Positions 23,623-33,646 are shown, numbered from the stretch's first letter. The stretch is DNA of 64,000 bases from Legionella_C dresdenensis (GCF_042649825.1 NZ_JBHSAB010000004.1:1-64000); one strand, 5' to 3'. Translations and numbers: made by a program. Notes: a model not told the origin generated them from the sequence alone.

Positions 23623-25869
23623 TTATTCTTCCTGAACAGTTACCTCAAGTGCAGTCACATTCTGCAAGCCGCGCGGCAAGCGATTACCTCTCCGCCCGCG
23701 CTCGCCACGATAATGGCCAAGATCAGCGGGCTTTAGAGTATAATGACGTTTACCGGCATACACCGTTAGCATGTCATTAGCGCCAAGCAATTGCACATCA
23801 ATCACAAACTCTTCCCGTTGCTGCGCTTTTGCCGAGGGAACATTAATCAATTTATTCCCTTTACCTTTTGTCAATACCGGCAACTCCTGAGCCGGAAATA
23901 CCAGCAAGCGGCCAATGTTGGTGACACAGGCAATTAATCGGCTTTCTTTATCTTTGGCAATCCGGGGCGATAAAATCCGGCTATTAGGCGGCAGCTTGAC
24001 ACAGGCCTTGCCGTTTTTATTTTTCACATACAACTCGCCTAAACGGGTCAGGAAGCCATAACCGGCATCACTGGCCAACAATACCCAATCGTCAGTTTCG
24101 CCGCCAATCACGGCTTCAAAAGTCGCGCCGTCAGCCGGATTCAATCTGCCGGTTAAAGGCTCGCCCTGACCGCGCGCTGACGGTAAAGCGTGTCCAGGCA
24201 AATTATACACTTTGCCTTCACTGTCAAAAAACACCACTTGCTGATTGCTGCGCGCGTTAGCCTGCGTTTTAAATTCATCACCCGCTTTATAACTTAATTC
24301 GCGGCCATTCATGTCGTGGCCTTTTGCAGCCCGTACCCAGCCTTTTTGCGATAATACGACTGTTATCGGCTCGTTAGGTAAAATATCCTCTTCCTTCAGC
24401 GCTTGTGATTCGCTGCGTTCAATCAATGGAGAACAGCGCGCATCACCGAATTTGTCACGATCAGCAATAATTTCTTCTTTAACCAGTTTCTTTAATCGTG
24501 CCTCACTGGATAAGATCAACTGTAAGTGATCGCGTTCAGCGCTTAAGCCATCCAACTCGCCGCGCAGCTTGATTTCTTCCAGTTTGGCTAAATGACGCAA
24601 TTTCATTTCCAGAATGGCATCGGCCTGAATCTCAGTCAGATTAAAGCGCGCAATCAGGCCTTGTTTGGGGTGTTCATGTTCGCGGATAATTGCAATGACT
24701 TCGTCAATATTGAGATAAGCGATAATCAGGCCTTCCAGGATATGGATACGCTCAAGCACTTTCTCAAGCCGATGGTTTAAGCGGCGCGTTACCGTAGCCA
24801 GACGGTAAGTCAGCCATTCTTTCAGCAACGTCAGCAGGTTTTTCACTCGCGGCTTGCCATCAAGCCCGATCATATTAAAATTAACCCGGTAACTGCGTTC
24901 TAACTCGGTTGTAGCAAACAAATGCGACATTAAGCCTTCAGCATCTACCCGATTCGAGCGCGGAACGATGACCAGCCGGGTAGGGTGTTCATGATCCGAT
25001 TCATCACGCAAATCCTCCACCATAGGCAGCTTTTTTTGCTGCATCTGGGCAGCAATCTGCTCAATGATTTTTGCTCCGGAAACCTGATAAGGTAGCGCAG
25101 TGATCACAATCTGATGCTGTTCGATTTTATAAACAGCCCGCATTTTGATGGAACCGGTACCGGTGTGATAAACATTACGGATTTGGGCAGCAGGAGTAAT
25201 AATTTCAGCGTTAGTCGGAAAATCTGGCGCTTTGATATGCTGGCAAAGATCATCAACGGTTGCATCGGGATGCTCAAGCAAATGCACGCAGGCATTAGCG
25301 ACTTCCATTAAATTATGCGGCAGAATATCCGCTGACATGCCAACCGCAATCCCGGTCGCCCCATTAAGTAAAACATTAGGCAAGCGGGCAGGCAGCAGGG
25401 AGGGTTCCTGTAAGGTGCCGTCAAAGTTATCAACCCAGTCTACCGTACCTTGTTGCAGCTCAGACAGCAATAAATCAGCATAAGCGGACAGACGCGCTTC
25501 GGTATACCGCATAGCGGCAAATGATTTCGGATCATCAGGCGAACCCCAGTTACCTTGCCCATCAACAAAAGGATAGCGGTAAGAAAACGGTTGCGCCATT
25601 AAAACCATGGCTTCATAACAGGCCGAATCGCCATGGGGATGAAATTTACCCAGCACATCCCCGACGGTCCGGGCAGATTTCTTATGCTTTGCCGTGGCTT
25701 TAAGTCCGAGCTCTGACATGGCATAAATAATTCGCCGCTGTACCGGTTTCAACCCATCGGCAACGTGGGGTAAAGCCCGGTCAAGAATGACATACATTGA
25801 ATAATCAAGATAAGCTTTTTCAGTAAATTCTGTTAGCGGTTTCTGCTCGATAGTGTCTGTTATTACCAT
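23623..25869 (-). CDS. parC: DNA topoisomerase IV subunit A
   Basis: The DNA-cleaving subunit of topoisomerase IV, which unlinks replicated chromosomes together with ParE (not in this window). The catalytic tyrosine is in AAMRYTEARLS (Y122 from the chosen start), and the quinolone region HPHGDSACYEAMVLMAQ has the wild-type Ser and Glu. The C-terminal beta-pinwheel repeats are present (GWVRAAKGHDMNGREL and later blades). Length is 748 residues. I use ATG 25869; GTG 25878 is a possible alternative. The DUF4442 gene follows closely. Confidence 0.97.
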   Translation of the reverse strand: MVITDTIEQKPLTEFTEKAYLDYSMYVILDRALPHVADGLKPVQRRIIYAMSELGLKATAKHKKSARTVGDVLGKFHPHGDSACYEAMVLMAQPFSYRYPFVDGQGNWGSPDDPKSFAAMRYTEARLSAYADLLLSELQQGTVDWVDNFDGTLQEPSLLPARLPNVLLNGATGIAVGMSADILPHNLMEVANACVHLLEHPDATVDDLCQHIKAPDFPTNAEIITPAAQIRNVYHTGTGSIKMRAVYKIEQHQIVITALPYQVSGAKIIEQIAAQMQQKKLPMVEDLRDESDHEHPTRLVIVPRSNRVDAEGLMSHLFATTELERSYRVNFNMIGLDGKPRVKNLLTLLKEWLTYRLATVTRRLNHRLEKVLERIHILEGLIIAYLNIDEVIAIIREHEHPKQGLIARFNLTEIQADAILEMKLRHLAKLEEIKLRGELDGLSAERDHLQLILSSEARLKKLVKEEIIADRDKFGDARCSPLIERSESQALKEEDILPNEPITVVLSQKGWVRAAKGHDMNGRELSYKAGDEFKTQANARSNQQVVFFDSEGKVYNLPGHALPSARGQGEPLTGRLNPADGATFEAVIGGETDDWVLLASDAGYGFLTRLGELYVKNKNGKACVKLPPNSRILSPRIAKDKESRLIACVTNIGRLLVFPAQELPVLTKGKGNKLINVPSAKAQQREEFVIDVQLLGANDMLTVYAGKRHYTLKPADLGHYRGERGRRGNRLPRGLQNVTALEVTVQEE

Positions 25870-25956
25870 AGTATTCACGCGTACAGGTCAGGTTGCTGCT
25901 AAACAAATGAGTTTAACATGTAAGTTTACCTGGCGCCATGGACAGGCAAAGCAGCA

Positions 25957-26556
25957 ATGATTAAAATGCTTCTTTTTCATCAAATCCGATTTTCCGTGCA
26001 TCATTATCAAGATTTAATTACCCTTTTTGATCGCTGTTTTGCAGAAAAGTATAATACCCGGCTGATAAAAGGCGGCGATGAGCCCCTTTACCTCCCTGCA
26101 GACGACACGCGCCCTTATCATGCCATTTACTTTGCCCATGGCTTTTTCAGCAGCGCCCTGCATGAATGCGCTCATTGGCTGCTGGCAGGAAAAAACCGGC
26201 GCCAGTTGATTGACTATGGCTACTGGTATGCCCCGGACGGCCGAACAGCAGAGCAGCAATTGCTGTTTCAACAGGTTGAGGTTAAACCACAGGCACTGGA
26301 ATTAATATTGGCTACCGCCTGCAATCATCCTTTTCGCGTCAGCATTGATAATTTAAATGGCGTTGAAGCGGATACCGAAGGGTTTAAGCAAGCGGTCTAT
26401 CAGCAGGCCGTTCAATATTGCCAACAAGGCTTACCAAAAAGGGCTGCTGTTTTTACCGATGCTTTGTGTGAGTTTTATGGCAGTAGCCTTGATGCATGTA
26501 GCTTAATTAAGGTTTACAGTAAGGAAGTGTTGGGCTTTACAGCCCAACCTACATAG
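25957..26556 (+). CDS. epmC: Elongation factor P hydroxylase
   Basis: An EpmC/YfcM-type iron enzyme that hydroxylates the beta-lysylated lysine of EF-P. The protein has the metal-binding HECAHWLLAGKNRR near residues 70-83, YGYWYAPDGRT, QQVEVKPQALE and ACNHPFRVSIDNLNG, all characteristic of the family. The last seven or so residues (GFTAQPT) are encoded by a hairpin repeat at 26529-26552, so the natural C-terminus has been replaced or extended. Its partners EpmA and EpmB are not in the window. It is divergent from parC. Confidence 0.9.
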   Translation: MIKMLLFHQIRFSVHHYQDLITLFDRCFAEKYNTRLIKGGDEPLYLPADDTRPYHAIYFAHGFFSSALHECAHWLLAGKNRRQLIDYGYWYAPDGRTAEQQLLFQQVEVKPQALELILATACNHPFRVSIDNLNGVEADTEGFKQAVYQQAVQYCQQGLPKRAAVFTDALCEFYGSSLDACSLIKVYSKEVLGFTAQPT

Positions 26557-26592
26557 GTTTAAACAAGCGTAGGTTGGGTCGTTTGACCCAAC
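26529..26592. repeat. Mixed pair of hairpin repeats between epmC and atpC
   Basis: The left unit (26529-26552) is the GGGCT variant and the right unit (26569-26592) the GGGTCGTTTGACCC variant, facing each other. The left unit lies inside the epmC frame. The pair sits between convergent epmC and the atp operon and probably ends both transcripts. Confidence 0.85.
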
Positions 26593-26597
26593 AATTA

Positions 26598-27020
26598 TCA
26601 TTTGATGCTTTTTCTGGCTTTCTGAATCGCTCTGATCTGAGCAACAGCGCGCGCCAACTCTGCTGCGGCCATTGCGTAGTCAACCTCAGCATTTTTGTTG
26701 GCCATTGCTTCTTCAGCTTTGGCTTTCGCTGCGAGGGCTGCCGCCTCATCAAGGCTATCTGCCCGCTCAACAACATCTGCCAGCACGCTGACCCGGAATG
26801 GTTGTACCTCAAGCATACCGCCCGAAACATAGTAAACATCCTGAGCGCCGCCTTGCAGGGTAACACGGATTTCGCCAGGCTTGAGCACGGTGAGCAGCGG
26901 GGCGTGGCCTGGTGTAACACCAATTTCACCAAGCTCGCCTGTTGCTACAACCATTTCGACCACGCCGGAAAAAATTTCCTGCTCGGCACTGACTATATCC
27001 AAATGGGTTGTAATCGCCAT
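26598..27020 (-). CDS. atpC: ATP synthase F1 subunit epsilon
   Basis: The 140-residue central-stalk regulator. The N-terminal beta sandwich contains TPGHAPLLTVLKPGEIRV and YVSGGMLEVQPFRVSVLAD, and the C-terminal two-helix part follows (AALAAKAKAEEAM...). Last gene of the atp operon, 11 bases after atpD. Confidence 0.96.
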   Translation of the reverse strand: MAITTHLDIVSAEQEIFSGVVEMVVATGELGEIGVTPGHAPLLTVLKPGEIRVTLQGGAQDVYYVSGGMLEVQPFRVSVLADVVERADSLDEAAALAAKAKAEEAMANKNAEVDYAMAAAELARAVAQIRAIQKARKSIK

Positions 27021-27031
27021 TGTTATTTACC

Positions 27032-28414
27032 TCACAGCTCTTTGGCTTTGGCAATCGCTTCATCAATGCTGCCGACCATATAGAACGCCTGTTCAGGCAG
27101 ATCATCATATTCGCCAGCCAGAATACCCTGGAAGCCTTTGATCGTATCCTTTAATGATACGTATTTACCTGGCGAACCAGTGAATACTTCGGCTACGAAG
27201 AATGGCTGCGACAGGAAGCGCTGAATTTTACGTGCACGAGTAACCACGCGCTTGTCTTCTTCTGACAACTCATCCATACCCAGAATAGCAATAATATCTT
27301 TCAGCTCTTTATAACGTTGCAGAGTCTGCTGAACACGACGAGCTGTATCATAATGCTCCTGGCCAACGATTAATGGATCGAGCTGGCGAGAAGTTGAGTC
27401 CAATGGATCCACCGCCGGGTAAATACCAAGCTCAGCGATTTGACGCGATAATACAACAGTCGCATCCAGGTGAGCAAACGTGGTAGCAGGTGACGGGTCA
27501 GTCAAATCGTCCGCAGGTACGTATACCGCTTGAATAGAGGTAATAGAACCGGTTTTGGTTGAAGTAATGCGCTCTTGCAGCATACCCATTTCTTCAGCCA
27601 GCGTAGGTTGATAACCTACTGCAGAAGGCATACGGCCTAACAGAGCTGATACCTCTACCCCGGCTAAGGTGTAGCGGTAAATATTGTCAACAAACAATAA
27701 TACGTCACGGCCTTCATCACGGAATTTTTCAGCCATGGTCAAACCAGTTAAAGCTACGCGCAAACGGTTGCCTGGCGGCTCATTCATCTGACCGTATACC
27801 AGCGATACTTTATCCAGTACGTTAGAGTCTTTCATCTCGTGATAGAAGTCGTTACCTTCACGGGTACGCTCGCCTACTCCGGCGAATACTGAGTAACCGC
27901 TGTGTTCAATCGCGATATTACGGATTAATTCCATCATGTTTACGGTTTTACCTACACCGGCGCCGCCGAACAGACCTACTTTACCGCCCTTGGCAAACGG
28001 GCAGAGCAAGTCAATTACTTTAATACCGGTTTCCAGCAGTTCCTGGCTGCCAGCCTGTTCTTCATAAGAAGGCGCTTTACGGTGAATAGCCCAGTGTTCT
28101 TCGGCATCAATCGGGCCTGCGTCATCAACAGGGCGGCCCAGTACGTCCATAATGCGGCCAAGGGTCTTTTTACCAACTGGTACAAGAATCGGCTCACCGG
28201 TATTTTGTGCTTTAATACCACGCTTCAAACCTTCAGAAGAACCCATCGCAATGGTACGGACAATACCGTCGCCTAATTGCTGTTGTACTTCAAGAGTCAA
28301 ATCGCAATCCACCAGTTTTAACGCATCGTTTACTTTGGGAACTTCCGTACGTGGAAACTCAACGTCTACTACTGGACCAATAATTTCTACAACTGTACCT
28401 AATTTCATACTCAT
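27032..28414 (-). CDS. atpD: ATP synthase F1 subunit beta
   Basis: The catalytic nucleotide-binding subunit, 460 residues. The P-loop GGAGVGKT lies near residue 150, Walker B is VLLFVDNIYRYT, and the signature region PAVDPLDSTSR is present. All catalytic motifs are intact. It follows atpG by 12 bases. Confidence 0.98.
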   Translation of the reverse strand: MSMKLGTVVEIIGPVVDVEFPRTEVPKVNDALKLVDCDLTLEVQQQLGDGIVRTIAMGSSEGLKRGIKAQNTGEPILVPVGKKTLGRIMDVLGRPVDDAGPIDAEEHWAIHRKAPSYEEQAGSQELLETGIKVIDLLCPFAKGGKVGLFGGAGVGKTVNMMELIRNIAIEHSGYSVFAGVGERTREGNDFYHEMKDSNVLDKVSLVYGQMNEPPGNRLRVALTGLTMAEKFRDEGRDVLLFVDNIYRYTLAGVEVSALLGRMPSAVGYQPTLAEEMGMLQERITSTKTGSITSIQAVYVPADDLTDPSPATTFAHLDATVVLSRQIAELGIYPAVDPLDSTSRQLDPLIVGQEHYDTARRVQQTLQRYKELKDIIAILGMDELSEEDKRVVTRARKIQRFLSQPFFVAEVFTGSPGKYVSLKDTIKGFQGILAGEYDDLPEQAFYMVGSIDEAIAKAKEL

Positions 28415-28426
28415 CTTTAAACCCTC

Positions 28427-29293
28427 TTATAAAGCGGCTGCACCACCGACGATTTCTGCCAATTCCTGAGTAATAGCAGCCTGTCGGGCCTTGTTATAAG
28501 CCAATTGAAATTCTTTAATTAACTCGCCAGCATTATCGGTAGCGCTTTTCATTGCTATCATTTTAGCGGCCTGCTCACAGGCGATATTTTCTACTACTGC
28601 CTGATAAGCCTGCAATTCAATATATCTTTCCAATAATCCATCTAACAACTCTTTGGCATCCGGCTCATAAATATAATCCCAGTGATGACCAAGTTTGTTA
28701 CCGTCTTCTTCCGCTGTTGGAAGTGGCAACAGTTGTTTGACAACCGGCTTTTGCGACATTGTGTTGATAAACTCGTTATAAACAATGTGCAGCGCATCGA
28801 TTTCACCATTGTAGAAAGCATCCAGCATGACCTTAACAACGCCAATCAGATCTTTCACACCCGGTTTGTCGCCCAGATGATCCACTGTAGCAATAACATG
28901 ACCGCCCACACGCTTGAAGAACGCCTGAGCTTTACGGCCAATTGCACAGATGTCAATTTCTTTGCCTTCTTGCTGCCATTGGCGCATTATCCGCACGGTT
29001 TCGCGCAACAAATTGGCGTTTAAGCCGCCGCATAAACCGCGATCGGTTGATACAACAATGATACCAATCCGCTTAATTTCACGTACCGTCATAAACGGAT
29101 GACGGTATTCGGAATTAGCTCGCGCAATATGCTTTACCACATCATAAATTTTTGTAGCATAAGGTTTGGATGCACGCATTCTATCCTGCGTTTTACGCAT
29201 TTTACTTGCTGCAACCATCTCCATCGCTCGAGTAATTTTTTGCGTGTTTTTAGTACTCGCAATTTTCGAACGGATTTCTTTTGCTCCAGCCAT
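28427..29293 (-). CDS. atpG: ATP synthase F1 subunit gamma
   Basis: The rotor shaft, 288 residues. The N-terminal helix IRSKIASTKNTQKITRAMEMVAASKM and the C-terminal helix with MKSATDNAGELIKEFQLAYNKARQAAITQEL are the two halves of the coiled coil, with the Rossmann-like part between (STDRGLCGGLN). Confidence 0.97.
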   Translation of the reverse strand: MAGAKEIRSKIASTKNTQKITRAMEMVAASKMRKTQDRMRASKPYATKIYDVVKHIARANSEYRHPFMTVREIKRIGIIVVSTDRGLCGGLNANLLRETVRIMRQWQQEGKEIDICAIGRKAQAFFKRVGGHVIATVDHLGDKPGVKDLIGVVKVMLDAFYNGEIDALHIVYNEFINTMSQKPVVKQLLPLPTAEEDGNKLGHHWDYIYEPDAKELLDGLLERYIELQAYQAVVENIACEQAAKMIAMKSATDNAGELIKEFQLAYNKARQAAITQELAEIVGGAAAL

Positions 29294-29374
29294 AATTCGC
29301 TTCGCCTTTAATTATCAGGGCGGTTTACCCACCCTGCGTAATCAATAAACCACCGGAAAACCGGCGGCAGTTAT

Positions 29375-30916
29375 TTACCAGCTTCCTGTACGTTTGAAGT
29401 CTTCAACAGCAGCTTTCAGTTGGGCTTCAATTTCGTTATCGTAAGCGCCTGTTTCGTTGATTTTATTCAACAATGCAGTGTGCGAACCGTGCATATGGCT
29501 GCGCAGCGCTGATTCAAACGAACTGATTTCCGCGACAGGAATATCATCCAGGAAACCTTTTTCGATCACAAACAGTGATACAGCCATATCAGCTACCGAG
29601 AATGGAGCATATTGTTTTTGCTTCATGATTTCAGTAATCCGCTGTCCACGCTCTAATTGCTTTCTGGTTGCATCGTCAAGATCAGAAGCAAACTGGGCAA
29701 ACGCTTCCAGTTCACGAAATTGCGCCAGCGCCAGACGGGTACCGCCACCCAGTTTTTTCATAATTTTAGTCTGCGCAGCACCACCTACCCGTGATACGGA
29801 CAAACCGGAGTTGATTGCAGGACGCACGCCTGAGTTAAATAAATCAACATCAAGGAAAATCTGTCCGTCAGTAATCGAAATTACGTTTGTTGGTACGAAG
29901 GCAGATACGTCGCCGGCTTGCGTTTCAATAATAGGCAGGGCGGTTAATGAACCCGTTTTGCCAACTACTTCGCCATTAGTCAGACGCTCAACTTCCTGTG
30001 CATTGATACGTGCAGCACGCTCTAACAAACGTGAGTGCAGGTAGAAAATATCCCCAGGATAAGCTTCACGTCCTGGCGGGCGTTTCAGCAGCAGGGAAAT
30101 TTGACGATATGCCCAGGCTTGTTTGGTCAAATCATCATAAACAATCAGCGCATCTTCACCGTGTTCCATAAAGTATTCGCCCATTGCGCAACCGGAATAG
30201 GGGGCAATGAACTGCATCGCAGCCGAGTCGGCAGCGCCGGCAACAACAACAATCGTGTGCTCAAGGGCGCCATGCTCTTCCAGTTTGCGCACAATCGCAG
30301 CGACAGAAGAGGCTTTCTGACCAATAGCAACATAAATACATTTAACGCCAGTACCTTTTTGATTGATGATTGCATCAATTGCAATGGCGCTCTTACCTGT
30401 CTGACGGTCGCCAATGATCAGCTCACGCTGACCGCGGCCCACGGGAATCATCGCGTCAATCGCTTTCAAACCGGTTTGAACAGGTTGATCAACTGACTGC
30501 CGTGCAATTACGCCAGGCGCCACTTTTTCGATTGGAGACTTTTTAGTTGCCTGAATTGGCCCCTTTCCGTCAATTGGATTACCCAGCGCATCAACTACGC
30601 GGCCGAGCAGTTCTCTGCCAACAGGAACTTCCAGAATACGGCCGGTACATTTACCTTTCTGACCTTCTGACAATGAGGCGTAATCACCAAGAATTACCAC
30701 CCCGACTGAATTACGCTCAAGGTTAAGCGCCAGACCGTAAATACCGCCAGGGAACTCAATCATTTCACCAAGCATGGCATCTGCAAGACCGTGAAGAAGA
30801 GCAATACCATCTTTAATACTTACGATGGTTCCTTCATTTCTTGCTTCAGACGCTACATTAAACTTCTTGATTTGCTGTTTTACAATTTCACTGATTTCTG
30901 ATGGGCTTATTGACAT
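29375..30916 (-). CDS. atpA: ATP synthase F1 subunit alpha
   Basis: The non-catalytic nucleotide-binding subunit, 513 residues. P-loop GDRQTGKSA is near residue 170 and the signature PAINSGLSVSRVGGAAQ near 365. The gap to atpG is 81 bases, longer than elsewhere in the operon, with a CCGG-rich stem (CCACCGGAAAACCGGCGG) at about 29350-29367. Confidence 0.98.
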   Translation of the reverse strand: MSISPSEISEIVKQQIKKFNVASEARNEGTIVSIKDGIALLHGLADAMLGEMIEFPGGIYGLALNLERNSVGVVILGDYASLSEGQKGKCTGRILEVPVGRELLGRVVDALGNPIDGKGPIQATKKSPIEKVAPGVIARQSVDQPVQTGLKAIDAMIPVGRGQRELIIGDRQTGKSAIAIDAIINQKGTGVKCIYVAIGQKASSVAAIVRKLEEHGALEHTIVVVAGAADSAAMQFIAPYSGCAMGEYFMEHGEDALIVYDDLTKQAWAYRQISLLLKRPPGREAYPGDIFYLHSRLLERAARINAQEVERLTNGEVVGKTGSLTALPIIETQAGDVSAFVPTNVISITDGQIFLDVDLFNSGVRPAINSGLSVSRVGGAAQTKIMKKLGGGTRLALAQFRELEAFAQFASDLDDATRKQLERGQRITEIMKQKQYAPFSVADMAVSLFVIEKGFLDDIPVAEISSFESALRSHMHGSHTALLNKINETGAYDNEIEAQLKAAVEDFKRTGSW

Positions 30917-30933
30917 GAAATCTATCCTCTTAA

Positions 30934-31476
30934 TTACGCGGCCAAACGTGTTTTAAGTTTGTTTAACTTCCCACGCACTGAACCATCAATTACAAAATCA
31001 CCAGCACTGATAACGGCACCGCCAAGCAGCGTCTTATCAATGGTAATTTCAAGGGTTACCTGTCTTTGCAGGCGGTTGCTTAACGATGTGATCAGACGTT
31101 GTTGTTGCGCATCGGAAAGCTCTGAATAGCTGCTTACATTGACTGTTAATGATTTTTCCTGCTCAGCCTTCATTGCCTCATACAGCTCGACAATTTCCGG
31201 AAGCACAGTAAGGCGCTTGTTTTGAGCAAGAACCTGAATAAAATTTTTCAATTCATCATCACCGGCCCCTGCACCTTGCATTGTTGAAAAAAGCAATTCG
31301 CTGTGCTGTTCCGCCGTTGTGACGGGATTGGTAATGAACCTTGTTACCTCTTCGCATGAAACGGCAACAGCCAGGGCATGCAAATACTCTGACCATTTAT
31401 CAAGCGCAGCATTTGCCAGCGCAGTTTCAAATACTGCTTTAGCATAGGGACGGGCTATTATTGTGCTGTCTGCCAT
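30934..31476 (-). CDS. atpH: ATP synthase F1 subunit delta
   Basis: The 180-residue peripheral-stalk subunit joining F1 to subunit b. It starts STIIARPYAKAVFETAL, the usual family opening, and ends with DKTLLGGAVISAGDFVIDGSVRGKL, the OSCP signature. It begins 1 base after the atpF stop. Confidence 0.97.
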   Translation of the reverse strand: MADSTIIARPYAKAVFETALANAALDKWSEYLHALAVAVSCEEVTRFITNPVTTAEQHSELLFSTMQGAGAGDDELKNFIQVLAQNKRLTVLPEIVELYEAMKAEQEKSLTVNVSSYSELSDAQQQRLITSLSNRLQRQVTLEITIDKTLLGGAVISAGDFVIDGSVRGKLNKLKTRLAA

Positions 31477-31477
31477 G

Positions 31478-31948
31478 TTAAATCTCTTCTATCAGTTTAT
31501 CCAACAATGCAGCATTAGCCTGCTCATTCACTTCGCGCCCAAGAATAACTTCGGCACCGGCAACGGCCAGGCCGGCCACTTGTTTTCGAAGAGCTTCTTT
31601 CGCATGGTTAATTTCCTGCTGAAGCTGTTCTTGCGCAATCTTTGCTTGTCTTTGTGCTTCTAATTTTGCTTCTTCTTTTGCTTCTTCAACGAGTTGAGAC
31701 GCACGCTTTGTCGCTTTCTCAATAATTTCAGAAGCCTGTGCTTTAGCATGCTTCAGCTCGTCTTTAACACGGTGCTGAGCAAGTTCAAGCTCTTTTCTGC
31801 CTCTCTCTGCAGCTGAAAGACCATCAGCAATCTTATTCTGACGCTCTTCCATAGCTCGAGCTAAAGGAGGCCAGACTAATTTCATGGTAAACAGGACAAA
31901 CCCGGCAAAAACCAGCATTTGTACAATCAGAGTAAAATTAATATCCAA
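31478..31948 (-). CDS. atpF: ATP synthase F0 subunit b
   Basis: The 156-residue stator stalk: one N-terminal membrane helix (FTLIVQMLVFAGFVLFTMKLVWPPL) followed by a long charged coiled coil rich in Ala, Glu, Lys and Gln. The length equals that of E. coli. Confidence 0.97.
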   Translation of the reverse strand: MDINFTLIVQMLVFAGFVLFTMKLVWPPLARAMEERQNKIADGLSAAERGRKELELAQHRVKDELKHAKAQASEIIEKATKRASQLVEEAKEEAKLEAQRQAKIAQEQLQQEINHAKEALRKQVAGLAVAGAEVILGREVNEQANAALLDKLIEEI

Positions 31949-32005
31949 GGAAGTCTCTCCTTTAACATTTCAGGGCGCGAATGCGCCCTTTAATTAACCG
32001 TTATA

Positions 32006-32281
32006 TTAAGAACCCAGGTTGCTGATAAAGGGGTTTGCAAAAGTGAAGAACAATGCAATACCAACACCAATCATTGTTACGGCGTCTAACAGACCGGCAA
32101 CGATGAACATTTTAACCTGCAGCATAGGAACCATTTCTGGTTGACGGGCAGAACCCTCTAAAAATTTACCGCCTAACAGACCGAAGCCAATCGCAGTACC
32201 CAGAGCACCCAGACCGATAAGCAGCGCGACCGCAATAACAGTCATGCCTTGTACTTGTGCTATTAAATTTGCAGCTTGCAT
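32006..32281 (-). CDS. atpE: ATP synthase F0 subunit c
   Basis: The c-ring proteolipid: two membrane helices joined by the polar loop ARQPEM. The proton-carrying acid is the Asp in AGLLDAVTM. I start at ATG 32281 (MQAANLIAQ), giving 91 residues; the longer frame to 32302 adds seven unlikely residues. Confidence 0.95.
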   Translation of the reverse strand: MQAANLIAQVQGMTVIAVALLIGLGALGTAIGFGLLGGKFLEGSARQPEMVPMLQVKMFIVAGLLDAVTMIGVGIALFFTFANPFISNLGS

Positions 32282-32325
32282 ATAAATCCCCTTAATGGAC
32301 AATGATTAATAATAAACAAAAAGAA

Positions 32326-33195
32326 CTAGTGGTCTTCGTGTGCCAGACTCAAATACACAATCGTTAATACCATGAAGATAAACGCTTGCAGTACAACAAC
32401 CAGAATATGGAATATTGACCAGCCCAATGATAAAACAAATTGAGCAATACTCAGACTTACTCCGGAAACCGACATCAGCGTTACCATATTTAAGGTCATT
32501 AACGCCATCAGAATAAAAATCAGCTCCCCGGCATACAGATTACCGAACAACCGCAATGCTAATGAAATTGGTTTTGCGATTAACGCTACTGTTTCAAGCA
32601 GAAAATTAAACGGTACCAGAATAAGCGATGGCAGGATGTACCATTTGCTTTTTGGTATCAGGGAAACCGTATCAAACGGGTGCAAGGTAAGCTCTTTGAT
32701 AAAGCCGGACACGCCTTTGATTTTAATGCTGTAATACAGAATTAACAGGAAAACTGACAACGACATACCCAAGGTCAGGTTAAGATCATTTGTTGGGACG
32801 ACTTTCAAATTGTGCAGGCCAAAATTCGTTGCCAGGGCAGGTAAAACATCAACCGGGATAATATCCATGGTATTCATCAACAGAATCCACATGAAAATGG
32901 TCAACGCTAACGGGCCTATCACCTTGCTTCTGCCATGAAAACAGTCTTTTACCTGGCTGTCAGCGAACTCGAGCAGCACCTCTGCAAAGTTCTGTAATTT
33001 ACCCGGGATCCCTGTCGTTACCCGGCGAGCGCCAAAATAAAGCAATCCGAGAGCAATTATACCCAGGACCACCGAGAAAAACACCGTATCCAGGTTGATA
33101 GTCCAAAATCCGCCTGTTGAGCCAAAACTCATGGTTTTGAGATCAAAGGAGAGGTAGGTTAAATGATGTTTAATATATTCTGTACTTGATACCAT
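32326..33195 (-). CDS. atpB: ATP synthase F0 subunit a
   Basis: The proton-channel subunit, multi-pass, about 289 residues. The essential arginine lies in ISLALRLFGNLYAGEL. ATG 33195 is chosen because it follows the atpI stop by one base; an upstream start at 33231 would overlap atpI by 35 bases. Confidence 0.96.
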   Translation of the reverse strand: MVSSTEYIKHHLTYLSFDLKTMSFGSTGGFWTINLDTVFFSVVLGIIALGLLYFGARRVTTGIPGKLQNFAEVLLEFADSQVKDCFHGRSKVIGPLALTIFMWILLMNTMDIIPVDVLPALATNFGLHNLKVVPTNDLNLTLGMSLSVFLLILYYSIKIKGVSGFIKELTLHPFDTVSLIPKSKWYILPSLILVPFNFLLETVALIAKPISLALRLFGNLYAGELIFILMALMTLNMVTLMSVSGVSLSIAQFVLSLGWSIFHILVVVLQAFIFMVLTIVYLSLAHEDH

Positions 33196-33196
33196 T

Positions 33197-33592
33197 TCAG
33201 TCACTTTTAGGCCTTTCCTGTCTATTATCAATAATCAATGGCGCAAACCAATTGGTCATCACCAATGCAATATACGTTAAAAAAAACACTAGAGGCTGTA
33301 CCTCATAAAAAATAAATACCAGCGCAAAGAGAATCATTGAAAGGATTATTTTTAAAAACTCCCCTTGATAGAAATTTTTAACAATCTCTTTCGCCGCCCG
33401 TGCACCCTGGTATTTAAATAATCTTTTCGCAAATACAGCGGAAGGAAGAATTGCTACTAAACCGCCTGTTAGTGCGGAACCAGCTGCTTTGGCACCTGAA
33501 AACAGGAATAACAGCAGCGTAATCATAAGGCAAATACCGATTTGTATGATAATTAACCGCCTTACACCGCCAAGAACTCGATTTTTATTCAC
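33197..33592 (-). CDS. atpI: ATP synthase accessory protein I
   Basis: A 131-residue protein with four hydrophobic helices and a basic central loop (AKRLFKYQGARAAKEIVKNFYQGEFLK), the usual form of gammaproteobacterial AtpI, which aids c-ring assembly and magnesium supply. First gene of the atpIBEFHAGDC operon. Confidence 0.92.
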   Translation of the reverse strand: MNKNRVLGGVRRLIIIQIGICLMITLLLFLFSGAKAAGSALTGGLVAILPSAVFAKRLFKYQGARAAKEIVKNFYQGEFLKIILSMILFALVFIFYEVQPLVFFLTYIALVMTNWFAPLIIDNRQERPKSD

Positions 33593-33617
33593 AATTAACC
33601 TACCTTTCCAGGCGCGG

Positions 33618-33646
33618 ATTATAAATTAAACATCTCTGATACGCAA
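33618..33646 (-). promoter_or_regulatory. Promoter of the atp operon
   Basis: On the minus strand TTGCGT (33646-33641) and TATAAT (33623-33618) are separated by exactly 17 bases, about 25 bases before the atpI start. Confidence 0.65.

Noticed and set aside
29294..29374. An internal promoter or small gene between atpA and atpG
   Set aside because: Only a small GC-rich stem is visible; no frame or promoter boxes are convincing.
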